A stretch of DNA of 64,000 bases. Source: VXOI01 sp965197575. GTDB taxonomy: Bacteria; Chloroflexota; Dehalococcoidia; Lucifugimonadales; UBA3495. Position 1 is the stretch's first letter, and every line of letters starts with the position of its first letter. Location: NCBI GenBank assembly GCA_965197575.1, contig OZ240214.1, positions 434,001-498,000 on the forward strand, given 5' to 3'. The translations under genes were made by a program, and so were the position numbers. The notes beneath the pieces are model-generated. The model saw only the letters and a list, made by a program, of their open reading frames with translations, had not been told where the DNA came from and searched no databases. This document shows, one piece after another, positions 41,887-52,000 of the stretch.

Positions 41887-44070
41887 CTACTCCTCCGCTG
41901 GTTCCACTCTCATATCGGGCAGCCACTCCAGCCAGGACGGCAAATACCAGTTTCCCCTGCCCAGAACTTCCATCATCGCTGGAACCAACACCGACCGAAC
42001 CAGCGTTGCATCCAAAAGGATAGCCACTGCCAGTCCGAACCCAACCTGTTGATTGATGATCGTCTGTCCCGACGCGAACGCCCCGAATACCGCCACCATG
42101 ATGAGGGCCGCGCCAGTGATTATCCCGGTTGTAGACCGTAACCCATACGAGATCGCCTCGGTGTTATTGCCCGTCTGGTCGTATCGCTCACGTATTCGAC
42201 TCAGCAGGAACACGTGGTAGTCCATCGAAAGCCCGAATAATATCGTGAACAGGAACAGGGGTATCCAAACGTCAATCACCTCCGCGTGCTGGAATCCCAG
42301 AAGGTCCGTTCCAACCCCCTTCTGGAACACCAGCACCATCATTCCATACGCGGTGCCGACGGAGAGAAGGTTCATGGAGACCGCCTTGAGCGGTATGACT
42401 ACGGAACGGAAGACCAGCAGCAGGACCACAAAGCTGAAGCCAAGTACGAAAGCGAAGACGATAGGTGTATATCTGTCAACAACCCCGTTAAGATCCGCTG
42501 CCAACGCCGTCGCACCACCCACGTACACGTCCGCTTGAATTCCGCCGAACGCGGAAGGAATGTGCTGCTCGCGTATGTCGGTAACTGCATCTACATTGGC
42601 TCGACTGCGGGACTCTCCGGGAATTGGCAGCGTCAGAAGCGCTAGGTCGCCGGATATGTTGGGAACCAGTACTGGAGGTATGGGAAATCTTGGATCGTTG
42701 CCCAGTGACTCCTGTAATTTCGCTATGGCGCCCTGCACTTGCGGGTCGTTAATGTTCCCTTCAATGACTATCTCGGTGGGATTGACAAGCCCGAATGAGA
42801 ATTCCTCTTCCAGCACGAAGAAGGCTTCCTTGGTCTGGGCGCCCTCTGGAAAAGTGTCGACTCCGTTCACTCCGGTGTCGATCTGGAAATAGAAGACCGT
42901 CACTACAAGCATTGGTATACCGATCGCAACGATGCTGATCACCGGGAATCTGGTTACTATTCGGGTCGTTGCCTCCCAGAAACCGTCTCTTGAAACTTCC
43001 AAGTTTTTGACCTGTGTCCTCCCTATCAGCGGGACCCTCAACTTGTTCACTCCCAAGCCGAGCAGAGCAAGTACGGCCGGCAACAATGTCAGGGTCGCAG
43101 CCATCGAGATGATAACGACGAGAATCGTTCCGAGAGCCACCGACTGGAAGAATGACGCGGGAACTATGAACATGCCACATAGTGCTATCACGACGGTTGC
43201 GCCGCTGAATAGAACCGTCCGACCCGCGGTCTCGCCCGCTCTCTCGACTGCGTCAAGCTTGTTTAATCCATTTCCCATCTCTTCCCTGAAGCGGGATACG
43301 ATCAACAGTGAGTAATCAATGCCCACGGCCAGACCAATCATCGTAATCATCATTGTGACGAAGAACACCAATTCAAACGCTTGACCTATGACGGCCGCCA
43401 GTCCCAGTGCGACGATGATGGAGAAAACGGACAACCCTATGGGCAGCATCGCTGCGGTCACCGTGCCAAAGAGGATGAGCAAAATTATCAGGGCGACTGG
43501 TAGACCGAAACGCTCCCCCTGTTCCAGATCGCGCCTGTTGAGTTCGTTGAATTCGAAAGCTATGCTCGCAGTCCCTCCGATGAGTACACGAAAGTCGTCC
43601 GCGGCGTTCGCTTCCCTGACAACATCCATGACGTGCTCTACGTTGACGGTAGCCTCGTCGAAGCTCCCAGCGAGTACAACCTGGATTAGGGTCGTCTTGC
43701 GGTCGGCAGATAACAGATTAACGTCACTTTCCTGGTAATAGTTCCGGCCGGAAATAACTGTCCCGCTCCCTAGAGCCATGATCTCATCGAATACCGACTC
43801 GACTTTTCCCTGGAATTCGGGGGCATCAACAGTCAGGGTGTCCGATTGTACGATGATTATTTCAACCAGCGGTTCGGGACCACGAAGCCTGTCCTCCAGC
43901 AGTTTGGAGGCTCGTGCAGACTCCGCGCTTTCGGACAAACCCAACTCTGTGGTCGTCGCGCTTCCGAGCAACCTGTTGATAAGAATGGCAGCAACCACAA
44001 CTAGAGCCACCCATACGAGAACGGTTAACCACGGTCTTCGGGCGCTGGCACGCGCAAGAAATCCGGTCAT
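41887..44070 (-). CDS. MMPL family (RND superfamily) transporter
   Basis: The 727-residue protein has the RND layout of two repeats, each with one helix, a large periplasmic loop and five helices. The first helix is 'PWLTVLVWVALVVVAAILIN'. The first cluster has 'FGLPVALIILLILFGTVTAA' and 'AVGIDYSLLIVSRFREEMGN' with the conserved GxDYS proton-relay motif. The second has 'YTPIVFAFVLGFSFVVLLLV' and 'FGLSMDYHVFLLSRIRERYD', the matching GxxxDY. MMPL proteins export lipids or hydrophobic compounds, and hopanoid carriers belong here. Lying between dxs and ispH, it could move an isoprenoid lipid, but this is inference. A 141-bp gap separates it from dxs. Confidence 0.93.
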   Translation of the reverse strand: MTGFLARASARRPWLTVLVWVALVVVAAILINRLLGSATTTELGLSESAESARASKLLEDRLRGPEPLVEIIIVQSDTLTVDAPEFQGKVESVFDEIMALGSGTVISGRNYYQESDVNLLSADRKTTLIQVVLAGSFDEATVNVEHVMDVVREANAADDFRVLIGGTASIAFEFNELNRRDLEQGERFGLPVALIILLILFGTVTAAMLPIGLSVFSIIVALGLAAVIGQAFELVFFVTMMITMIGLAVGIDYSLLIVSRFREEMGNGLNKLDAVERAGETAGRTVLFSGATVVIALCGMFIVPASFFQSVALGTILVVIISMAATLTLLPAVLALLGLGVNKLRVPLIGRTQVKNLEVSRDGFWEATTRIVTRFPVISIVAIGIPMLVVTVFYFQIDTGVNGVDTFPEGAQTKEAFFVLEEEFSFGLVNPTEIVIEGNINDPQVQGAIAKLQESLGNDPRFPIPPVLVPNISGDLALLTLPIPGESRSRANVDAVTDIREQHIPSAFGGIQADVYVGGATALAADLNGVVDRYTPIVFAFVLGFSFVVLLLVFRSVVIPLKAVSMNLLSVGTAYGMMVLVFQKGVGTDLLGFQHAEVIDVWIPLFLFTILFGLSMDYHVFLLSRIRERYDQTGNNTEAISYGLRSTTGIITGAALIMVAVFGAFASGQTIINQQVGFGLAVAILLDATLVRSVLVPAMMEVLGRGNWYLPSWLEWLPDMRVEPAEE

Positions 44071-44211
44071 ATTTGGGCTCCCCTAATTTCAAGATGGTTA
44101 AGCATCAAGCGCAATCCCATCACCATTGGAAATGTAGCCAGAACCCTTCGTTCCCGAAAGGGAAGCTCCGACTGGATAGCGCCCTTTCGACACTGTGGGC
44201 TCTGGCAACTA

Positions 44212-46089
44212 TCATATTCGCCGGCGGTCAGGGAAGAAGGTATCCAAGACTTGTACGACAATTCCTTCCGCGTCCAATTGCAGACGGTGCCTCTGGTTTG
44301 CAGCGGAACCGTGCTCAACAAAAGAGTCAGGCATTCCAATACGGTGGACCGTCACTCCCTCCATGCCTGCCTCGGCAAGTCCTTCTATGACGGCCGAGCC
44401 AAACCCTCCTGCCAGAACATTTTCCTCGACTGTGACGATGCGTCTTGTCCCTCGGGCCGCGTCAAGGACCAAGTCAATGTCGAGTGGCTTCACGAAGATT
44501 GGGTTCACGACCCCGCAGGATATCCCATAGTCCGCAAGCTGATCTGCAGCTTGCAGCGCTGCACTGAGAGACCTGCCCAGAGCGAACATCACCAAGTCGC
44601 GCCCTTCTCTCATGACAGCGCCTCTGCCAATTGGCAACTCTCGGAGTTTCCCGTCGAGAGGAACTCCGATGGCCGTCCCTCTGGCGATGCGGATAGCGAA
44701 AGGGCCAGCGTGTCTGTATGCGGGATAAACAAGATGCTGCAACTCGTTTTCATCCGCAGGCGCAGCCAAAACAACGTTGGGAAGACATCGGAAGTAGGAA
44801 ATGTCGAACGCGCCGTGGTGGGTCTTGCCGTCCTCTCCGACAATGCCCGCCCTGTCAGCTATCACGGTCACAGCCAGATTTTGCAGGCATACGTCATGTA
44901 CGATCTGATCGAAGGCCCGTTGGAGGAACGTGGAATATATCGAGACGAAGGGATGGAGCCCGGCAGAAGCCATCCCAGCGGCCATGCTAACTGCGTGCTG
45001 TTCCGCGATACCCACGTCGAAAACTCTATCTGGAAACTCGCTTCGTACGTCTGCCAAACCCGTTCCTTCCAGCATGGCCGCGCTAATGCCAACGACAGTT
45101 TCGTCCTCACGCATGATGCGCGCAATGGTCTGCGCGAACACCTTAGAGTATGTGGGAACGCCGGACCCGTCCCCTAGCGGAGAACTAGGCTGGTGGAACT
45201 TAACCGGATCGTCCTCGGCGGGTTCATACCCATGACCCTTGTGTGTAACGACGTGAACCAACGGAACGAGTCCTGTGGAGTTTTGGGCCTGCCGAAGCGT
45301 CTGCTCGAGTTGATTGAAGTCGTGGCCATCCACCGGACCCAGGTATTGGAAACCCATCTCGCTCCATAACATAGTGGGCACGATGAAACCCGCCAGGGCC
45401 GTATTGAACCTCTTGACGATGTTGTACACCAACCCACCCATGGGTGCTCTCTTGGAAAGCGTCTTCATTCGGTCAGCCATCGGTTGATACTCTGGGTGAG
45501 TAATAAGTCGCTTGCGCCAGTTGGTCAGGAATCCGATGTTCTCGGAAATTGACATACCATTGTCGTTCAGGACGACGATGAACTTGTCCGGGTTGAGATG
45601 CACGATGTTGTTCAGAGCCTCGAAGCTCGACCCTGAAGTCATTGCACCGTCTCCGACAACTGCGATGGTCCAGGAGTCCAGGCCGCGATTGGCCGATCCC
45701 TGCGCGACTCCGAGAGCGATGGACAGCCCTGTTCCGGCATGTCCCGCGGCAAGTGTGTCATGAGGGCTTTCGCTCGGTTCGCCAAACCCGGACAGTCCGC
45801 CCGCAAGCCGGATGTCCTTGAACTCGCCACGCCTTCCGGTCACCAACTTGTGGGTGTACATCTGATTTGTCGTGTCCCACACTATCCGGTCAGTGGGGCT
45901 GTCGAAGACCCGGTGTAGAGCCAACGTAAGCTCCACAACACCCAGGTCCGAGGCAAGATGACCGCCACGTTCGGTGATCACGGAAATGATAGTGTCCCGC
46001 GCCTCTTTCGCGATCTGGGACAGTCCTTCATAGGTAAGAGGCTTGAGGTCGCTAGGCTTATCTATTTGATCCAGAAGACGGCCTGCCAT
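44212..46089 (-). CDS. dxs: 1-deoxy-D-xylulose-5-phosphate synthase
   Basis: The 625-residue thiamine-diphosphate enzyme makes DXP from pyruvate and glyceraldehyde 3-phosphate, the first step of the MEP pathway. The order of motifs is standard: 'GGHLASDLGVVELTLALHRV', 'GHAGTGLSIALGVAQGSANR', the ThDP/Mg motif 'VVGDGAMTSGSSFEALNNI' and a His-rich 'DGHDFNQLEQTLRQA'. The transketolase pyrimidine domain has 'GIAEQHAVSMAAGMASAGLH' with the catalytic Glu. The C-terminus ends 'ANQRHRLQLDAEGIVVQVLD'. 'AGGAGTTTCTCT' precedes the ATG. The gene is intact and heads a block with the MMPL transporter and ispH. Confidence 0.95.
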   Translation of the reverse strand: MAGRLLDQIDKPSDLKPLTYEGLSQIAKEARDTIISVITERGGHLASDLGVVELTLALHRVFDSPTDRIVWDTTNQMYTHKLVTGRRGEFKDIRLAGGLSGFGEPSESPHDTLAAGHAGTGLSIALGVAQGSANRGLDSWTIAVVGDGAMTSGSSFEALNNIVHLNPDKFIVVLNDNGMSISENIGFLTNWRKRLITHPEYQPMADRMKTLSKRAPMGGLVYNIVKRFNTALAGFIVPTMLWSEMGFQYLGPVDGHDFNQLEQTLRQAQNSTGLVPLVHVVTHKGHGYEPAEDDPVKFHQPSSPLGDGSGVPTYSKVFAQTIARIMREDETVVGISAAMLEGTGLADVRSEFPDRVFDVGIAEQHAVSMAAGMASAGLHPFVSIYSTFLQRAFDQIVHDVCLQNLAVTVIADRAGIVGEDGKTHHGAFDISYFRCLPNVVLAAPADENELQHLVYPAYRHAGPFAIRIARGTAIGVPLDGKLRELPIGRGAVMREGRDLVMFALGRSLSAALQAADQLADYGISCGVVNPIFVKPLDIDLVLDAARGTRRIVTVEENVLAGGFGSAVIEGLAEAGMEGVTVHRIGMPDSFVEHGSAANQRHRLQLDAEGIVVQVLDTFFPDRRRI

Positions 46090-46343
46090 AGAGAAACTCC
46101 TTATGAATCTTCGGATTGTCGGAGTTTAGCTCCGGCTCGGTCTATGCGAAGAGGGCATTCCTTAGCCGGTAGGGGTCTGGGACAACTAAGACTGGTACAG
46201 CGGCCCTGCAGAATTGCATCCCTCCCCGTATTCTCATGTCAGCCATTCTTTGCCATCTTGCCCGCTACAGACTTGGAGACGGCACACGGCCTATCCAGAG
46301 ATACGGCAATCAAAGGTGTATATCCTGACGTTAATCTGCTCTG

Positions 46344-47549
46344 TCACCAAAAAGATGAACGTTCGGAGCGGATATGGTCCGGGAGACGATAGCTGATCCC
46401 TTCCGGATCAACCTCAGACCGCTCCAACATCGTAATGAAATTCTCGGTGCGCAGGGGATGGGACCTGCCGGAAAAGACGAAGGGGAAGGCCTTTTCCAAG
46501 CGCCGCCTCCACCGTATGTACGCTAATATTCCGAAGGTCCAATGATTGGGAAACTGTAGCTTATCAGCCAGTTCATTCCCGATGAGGCAACGGAACAAAC
46601 GATACATATCGTTCGCCAACGCCCGCGCATCAGCCGACTCGCTCTTCCTAAACAGAGAAGACGACGTATCGGCCAGGGCAGAGGCCGCAGAATGGATCAG
46701 ATGGTGGGCCATCGCGATAGCTTCCTCATCGGGAAACGGCTCGCAAGCCAGACCTATCCTCAACAATTCAAGTGCGTCTGCTTCGTTCTGAAACAACAGG
46801 GGCTCTGGGACCCCCATCAGCCAGGCGGTATAGCGCCAGATGTGCATAAAACTATCGCGCTCGGCCTGGTCCATATCGGCACCCAATGCAGCCGACATTT
46901 TCAATAACAGCGCTGAGAACCCGGCAGAGGAAAATGCGACGTTGGCGGCGCTAACCGGCATACCGTACGCTAACTCATCCCAATCCCCCGATTCTCGTAA
47001 GAGGCGACGGATTTGCGCATGCACCAGCCGGATACGAACAGTGAGTCTCCAGCCGTCACCATACCGCTCCAAACCTCCAGGCAGCGTAATGTTAACCAGG
47101 TGCCGGGTATTTTGCCGGAGCCGCCGGGCACTGAAGTTTCCGGATAGCCGTCCCGTAGCGAAGAATGACTTGGAAATCAGTGTGGAAAATCCCACCATAA
47201 GAACTCCCGCTGCATGAGCGGCAATGAACATGTCTGAATTCGCATGGTACGCCCGGCAACCAGCAATGACCGCCGATGGGTCAAACCACGATGGTGCGGT
47301 GTCCAATTGCTCAAAGAATTGCGACAATTCTTCCGGCCCACTCCGTAGGGTTTCCCAATCCTGCTCAACGCCTGCACTAATCAGATCATGCACGGAATCT
47401 TGAGGGTGCTCTGCCAACGCCGCGATGGCTACATCGGCCAACGGATCTCCGACGACGGTGTGCGCAAGATATTGGTCAGCCAACTCTGGGTTTAGGGACC
47501 GGCCAGCACAGTACCTGGGCTGATAGACTGAGGGTATGTACATCACCAA
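46344..47549 (-). CDS. MpaB-like oxygenase (DUF2236) family protein
   Basis: The 401-residue protein fits the family of rubber oxygenase-like heme proteins. 'GYGDGWRLTVRIRLVHAQIR' (actual 'ERYGDGWRLTVRIRLVHAQI'), 'AFSSAGFSALLLKMSAALGA' and 'DSFMHIWRYTAWLMGVPEPL' are the usual helical blocks. 'RLVHAQIRRLL' and 'HIWRYTAWLMGV' hold the conserved His/Arg around heme b. These enzymes oxidise hydrophobic or isoprenoid substrates. The neighbouring MEP genes make that suggestive only. It is separated from dxs by 254 bp that hold no gene. Confidence 0.85.
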   Translation of the reverse strand: MVMYIPSVYQPRYCAGRSLNPELADQYLAHTVVGDPLADVAIAALAEHPQDSVHDLISAGVEQDWETLRSGPEELSQFFEQLDTAPSWFDPSAVIAGCRAYHANSDMFIAAHAAGVLMVGFSTLISKSFFATGRLSGNFSARRLRQNTRHLVNITLPGGLERYGDGWRLTVRIRLVHAQIRRLLRESGDWDELAYGMPVSAANVAFSSAGFSALLLKMSAALGADMDQAERDSFMHIWRYTAWLMGVPEPLLFQNEADALELLRIGLACEPFPDEEAIAMAHHLIHSAASALADTSSSLFRKSESADARALANDMYRLFRCLIGNELADKLQFPNHWTFGILAYIRWRRRLEKAFPFVFSGRSHPLRTENFITMLERSEVDPEGISYRLPDHIRSERSSFW

Positions 47550-47654
47550 CTTCCATCAATGAGGTGTTCCTTGGACGGGAAGTCTTTTTGGAATGGAAAG
47601 GTTTTGAGAACCACAATGCGACAAGCAGATGCCACCCTTCCCAACATCGACAAG

Positions 47655-48261
47655 CCTTGCGATCTACGAGTTCGCTGGTTCCATCCGGTACGACCCGGCC
47701 TTGGCCATAGTGGACAGCTTCCCCCTGCCAGTCTGCCGCTTCGCCGGGCCCACCGCTGTCAGCGCTTCCGGGGAGAAGCTGCTTTCGGGAGGGATGACGT
47801 AGCCCGGCAGACCTTCTACGGTTTCAGGATGCACCTGCGTCTGAACTGGCCCGGCTGATCATCGGCTTCGGCTTGGCTCCGGCCAACGTGCATGACTTGG
47901 CGATGGTCCCCGAACTGGCCCCAGACGCCTAGGGGATCCTGCTGGGCGACCGCAACTACTGGTCCCCAACCCTGAGTGAGGAGTTGCGTGGCCAGGGCCT
48001 GCCATGCTGGCCCCTTTCAAGTCGAAGAAAAAAGGCCCCTGGCCCCGGAGGAGTTACCAACTCAGCCGGGCCCGTTACCGCATCGAAACCGTCTTCAGTC
48101 ATTTGGTGGAGCGCTTTCAAGCCAAGCAGGTCTGGGCCAGGGGCATCTGGCGTCTGCAGGCCCGGTTGACGCGCAAGGTGCTTAGCCATACGCTGGCTTT
48201 CAGCCTCAATCAGGAGCAAGGAAATCCACCACTCCAATTCGACAGGCTGCTTGCATGGTAG
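47655..48261 (+). pseudogene. IS982-family transposase remnant
   Basis: Fragments in several frames spell the C-terminal two thirds of an IS982 transposase. They are 'YDPALAIVDSFPLPVCRFA' (first Asp, near 47700), 'GEAAFGRDDVARQTFYGFRM' and 'LIIGFGLAPANVHDLAMVPE', then after a stop at 47930 'ILLGDRNYWSPTLSEELRGQ' (second Asp) and 'RYRIETVFSHLVERFQAKQV' (Glu), ending at 48261. Two shifts and one stop are present. The N-terminus is missing. Confidence 0.8.
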
Positions 48262-48438
48262 AACTCGCACATCCGATCAGTTAATAAGACCAGTGTAATT
48301 ATACCATATTATTCTCTTATTCCCTTCAATCAATATAGTATTATTGTGACTTATATAGTGTATGCTGCCGGATATACAGTTCATGAGGAATGGATACGGT
48401 CACCCTTTGATGGTGTGTTGTTCGACACCCGCGGAGAT
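48262..48438. promoter_or_regulatory. AT-rich upstream region of the two-component pair
   Basis: The 80 bp at 48285-48365 are far richer in A/T than the surroundings, with ATTATACCATATTATTC and 'TATAGTATTATTGTG', and likely contain the promoter of the sensor kinase. Several -10-like hexamers overlap, so no single promoter is chosen. Confidence 0.4.
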
Positions 48439-49662
48439 ATGATGTATCTAGTGAAGACGGTAACTCGAATCTTTCCGACGTGGGTCTGGGATTTCAAAGG
48501 CGTCGACTTCGATGAATACCGGTACGCCGCGGCAGTATCCATCTGGGCCCGGTGGATTCTACTGGCAAGCTGTCTCTTTGAGGTCAACTATCGGGTCGAC
48601 CACGAGTCGCTCAGCTACTTGTGGAGTACGTTGTGCTTTCTGCCCATGATGGCGGCCAACGGGTACATACACCGGAAAATCCGCTCCCGCCAGACGGTCA
48701 GGCCGCGCTTGCTGTTCTTCCTCAGCACGATGGACATTGCGGCGATCTCTTTCGGGGTGTCGCTGTCTGGCGGGTTCGACAGCCACTACTTCCTCCTGTA
48801 CTATCCCGCAGCCATGTTCTCCTGGGTGTTCATCATGTCTCCTCCCCTCTGCCTCATCTGGGTATCTACTGTGGCCATCTTGTACGTGACCCTGTGCTTG
48901 GGAGTGGAATCGGGCCTGAACCTCGAGGGGCAGGAGGAGAAGACGCTGTTCTATAGGATCCTGGCCCTGTACGCTGTCTGCGGGTCGTTCACCTGCATCA
49001 TGAGATTCGAGCAGATACGGAGGCGGGAGGCTTTGACGCGGGAGCAGGAGTTGAACCGGCAGCGCATCGAGCTGTCGCAGAACATACACGACACGACAGC
49101 GCAGTCCGCTTACTTGATCGGATTGGGAGTCGAGACAGCGCTGGAGCTAGCCGGCAAGTCCAACCGGGAACTGACCAGCAAGCTTGAGGCTATGGGGGAA
49201 CTGTCGAGGTCCGCAATGTGGGAACTCAGACACCCGATTGATGGCGGCCAGATCTTCAGCGGAATGGACCTTGGCCAGACTCTAAGGGCGCACGCCGAGA
49301 CATTCACGGCCATCACGTCGATTCCCGCCAAATTGGTACAGAGGGGCGCTGAACCTCAACTCTCCACGATAACGCGGAGCCTGATGTTCTCGATAGCCCA
49401 CAATGCGCTTACGAACGCGTTCCGACATGCGCATGCACGATCTGTCACCATATCGCTGGACTTCGAGCCCGACCAATTGCGTATGTCTGTGTCGGACGAC
49501 GGGATTGGTTTGCCAGTAGACTACATCGGACGGGGCCACGGCATCAGAAACATGATGGCCGACGCCGAGCGCATGGGAGGTAGGCTCGAGGTGAAATCAG
49601 ACGGGGACGGCACGTCTGTCAGTTGCCTTGTCCCTTATGACCAAATGGTAGGAGGTCGGTAG
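48439..49662 (+). CDS. NarL-type sensor histidine kinase
   Basis: From the ATG at 48439 (GCGGAGA upstream; an earlier ATG is at 48346) the protein has about five membrane helices in residues 30-190, among them 'RLLFFLSTMDIAAISFGVSL', 'SHYFLLYYPAAMFSWVFIMS' and 'CLIWVSTVAILYVTLCLGVE'. A HisKA_3-type dimerisation segment with 'NRQRIELSQNIHDTTAQSAY' (phospho-His in NIHD) and a HATPase domain ('NALTNAFRHAHARSVTISLD', 'DDGIGLPVDYIGRGHGIRNM') follow. There is no periplasmic sensor loop of size, so the stimulus is probably sensed in the membrane. The response regulator starts directly after the stop. Confidence 0.92.
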   Translation: MMYLVKTVTRIFPTWVWDFKGVDFDEYRYAAAVSIWARWILLASCLFEVNYRVDHESLSYLWSTLCFLPMMAANGYIHRKIRSRQTVRPRLLFFLSTMDIAAISFGVSLSGGFDSHYFLLYYPAAMFSWVFIMSPPLCLIWVSTVAILYVTLCLGVESGLNLEGQEEKTLFYRILALYAVCGSFTCIMRFEQIRRREALTREQELNRQRIELSQNIHDTTAQSAYLIGLGVETALELAGKSNRELTSKLEAMGELSRSAMWELRHPIDGGQIFSGMDLGQTLRAHAETFTAITSIPAKLVQRGAEPQLSTITRSLMFSIAHNALTNAFRHAHARSVTISLDFEPDQLRMSVSDDGIGLPVDYIGRGHGIRNMMADAERMGGRLEVKSDGDGTSVSCLVPYDQMVGGR

Positions 49663-50334
49663 ATGACACTGGACACTAAAATCAGGGTGATGATCGTAGA
49701 CGACCACGCGATCATGCGTGACGGACTCCAGGAGGTCTTGGAGCGCTCTGGCGAATTCGATGTCGTCGCATGTGCGGCTGACGGCAAGGAGGCCGTCAGG
49801 CAGGCAGTAGAGATCAAGCCCGATGTCATCATCATGGACATCTTGATGCCGGTCAAGAACGGTGTCGAAGCGTGCCGGGAAATAGTCGAAACATCGCCGG
49901 AGATCCGGGTTCTGATGCTGACTGCGTCCAACAACCAAGATGCGATAGTGCAGTCAGTGGCCGCTGGAGCGACCGGATACCTCCAGAAGTATTCGGGCCG
50001 GGATAGGCTGCTGTCCACCGTGCGGGAGGTTGCCCAGGGAGAGTTCCGCGTACAGGGCGAGGCAGCAAAGAACCTGCTCAATGGACTAGCGGGCGAACCC
50101 GTACCGACTCCTATGTCTGGCCTCGACAGTCTGACCGCAAGGGAGCGTGAGATACTCAGGATGTATGCACAGGGCATGTCGTACGCCGATATAGCAGGCA
50201 CGAGAGGGAACAAACCTTTGACTGTGAGGAACTCCGTTTACGAAATCCAGCGCAAGCTGAAAGTGAAGACGAAGCAGGAGTTGGGGGTGTGGGCGGTCCG
50301 CAGCGGTCTGTTGGATGAGGATAAAACATCCTGA
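49663..50334 (+). CDS. LuxR/NarL-family response regulator
   Basis: The 223-residue protein has a receiver domain ('VMIVDDHAIMRDGLQEVLER', phospho-acceptor Asp59 in 'PDVIIMDILMPVKNG', 'LTASNNQDAIVQSVAAGATG', Lys in 'YLQKYSGRDRL') and a C-terminal LuxR HTH ('LTAREREILRMYAQGMSYAD', 'VRNSVYEIQRKLKVKTKQEL'). It is the partner of the kinase whose stop codon touches its ATG. Target genes are unknown; no known LuxR box can be assigned. Confidence 0.94.
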   Translation: MTLDTKIRVMIVDDHAIMRDGLQEVLERSGEFDVVACAADGKEAVRQAVEIKPDVIIMDILMPVKNGVEACREIVETSPEIRVLMLTASNNQDAIVQSVAAGATGYLQKYSGRDRLLSTVREVAQGEFRVQGEAAKNLLNGLAGEPVPTPMSGLDSLTAREREILRMYAQGMSYADIAGTRGNKPLTVRNSVYEIQRKLKVKTKQELGVWAVRSGLLDEDKTS

Positions 50335-50791
50335 ACACCGTCCCTGCCATCACAGTACCTTCCGCTGGGACCCACGAGGCCGCGTCTCCCATCCACCTTG
50401 AACCCTCCCGCCCGGCCTGCTCCACCAAACTGGACAAAATCAAGAACCTTCAAGTTGAGGCTCTTTTGGATCTGTAGTCAGACAGATCGTTGTCCTGACG
50501 GTTCTCGCATGAGGGATCCCTGTAGCGTGGCTGCCGGCTCCTGAGGTCCTCATGCCTATGGGCCCTGTTCCTGTGCTTGTCGCGGAATCAATGCGATGGA
50601 AGAACCACTGCCAGGCTATGCCATCGTCCATTTCACAATCTCGGAAGAATGAAGAATATTGAAATATGAAAGGTGTACGAGCAAAAATCGTTGATGGGAT
50701 CGCCTTGGCGGCAATCGTTATTTTGGCAGTTATTCTGCATTGCGGGGTAATGTCGGTAGTGTGGCTCATCCTACACTGGCGCCGTGTCCTA
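50335..50791. other. Intergenic region with a small membrane-protein ORF cut by IS630
   Basis: After the response regulator there are 330 bp with nothing recognised. A plus-strand frame from 50666 gives one helix ('IALAAIVILAVILHCGVMSV' and 'VWLILHW') and runs into the IS630 end at 50792, so the natural C-terminus is lost. No ribosome site precedes it, and it may be a remnant. Confidence 0.4.
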
Positions 50792-51998
50792 GTACCGTTT
50801 CAATTTAATCCTGATGGATATACATGTTGGAGTTTACTGCGGGCGTCTTGAGTGGAGAACCGCCAGTCTATGACGGCGCCAGCATCGTTGCGCTCGCGTT
50901 CGAGGGCGGCGACCTCCTGCCGCAGCAGCACTTCATCGCCGACCCGGCGGTTCAGACACTGTCTGCTGAAGACGCTCAACTCGATCTCGGCCATGTTCAG
51001 CCAGCTTCCATGCACGGGAGTGTGGTGCAGCTCCAAGCGCTTGGCTATACGACGCGCTTCGGACGCTCCAAATGCTTCGTAGAGCGAGCCCAACTTGTGC
51101 GTATTGAGATTGTCCAACACCAGCCGGACCACCCTGGCGTGGGGGTACGCCTGGTCAACCAGCCAGCGCATCTGGTGAGCAAAGTCCACCGCAGTGCGGC
51201 GCCCGGTCACTTCGGCATGTCTCCATCCGCCCTTCGGTTCACAGAACATGAACAGGTTTCGGGTACCGTTTCGCTGGTACTCGGTGTCATAGCGTTCCAC
51301 CCGTCCGGGCTTGGCCTTGATGGGCGGCCTCACGTCCTCGATCAACTGCTTGGAGGTCTCGTCGAAACACACCACCGGACGCTCCGGGTCGTAGTCTTCG
51401 TGGTACAGGTCCAGCACATCCTCCATCCGGGCCACGAACTCCCCGCTCACCTTGGGGATGCACCACTCTTTCTTCTTCCATGGTTTGAGTTCGTTTTTTT
51501 GAGTATCTGGCGCACCGTCTCCAGGGATATGCTCCCGGCAAACTCCATCGCCACCACCTTGTCAGCAAGTAGCTGGAGCGTCCAGTGCGCGTGTCCTTCG
51601 GGCGCATTGCTGCACGCGATGGCGACGAGGTGCGCCTCCTGTCTGCCGCTCAGCTTGCGCTCACGGCCTGACCGTGGCCGGTCGTTGATTGCGGCTTCCA
51701 CCCCCTCCTCGACGAACCGTCTGCGCACTCTGGCAACAGTGGCGGCGTTGAGCGAAACCGCCTCAGCTACCTCGCGGTCTGCGAGTCCTTCGTCAGCTTT
51801 CAACAGCGCAAGGGCCCGCTTTACCGTGCGGGCCAACGGCTTGCCACGGCCGGATGTTTCAATCAGAGCGGAGCGTTCGGATTGGGTCAGTTCGACTTTG
51901 TATTTGGAGACAGGCATGTCAGGTACGGCCTCGCTAAAGGATTTTACCCAAGCCTACCTGATCTTCTTTATGATTGTAAGACTTTCTGGAAACGGTAC
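50792..51998 (-). mobile_element. IS630-family element 'b'
   Basis: The ends are GTACCGTTTCAATTT at 50792 and GAAACGGTAC ending at 51998, with TA outside at 50790-50791 and 51999-52000. The same terminal decamer is found on MITE family B (8754, 59583). The element directly abuts IS630 'd' through the shared TA. Confidence 0.88.
50800..51917 (-). CDS. IS630-family transposase with -1 frameshift site
   Basis: The first frame from 51917 ('VSKYKVELTQSERSALIETS') has the HTH 'VAEAVSLNAATVARVRRRFV' and reaches 'ISLETVRQILKK' at a run of seven A (51498-51504). A -1 slip continues into 'NELKPWKKKEWCIPKVSGEF', 'PVVCFDETSKQLIEDV' (Asp), 'VRLVLDNLNTHKLGSLYEAF' (Asp) and 'HGSWLNMAEIELSVFSRQCL' (Glu), ending at 50800. 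The layout and slip site are those of element 'c', which supports programmed frameshifting. The copy looks complete. Confidence 0.87.
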
Positions 51999-52000
51999 TA

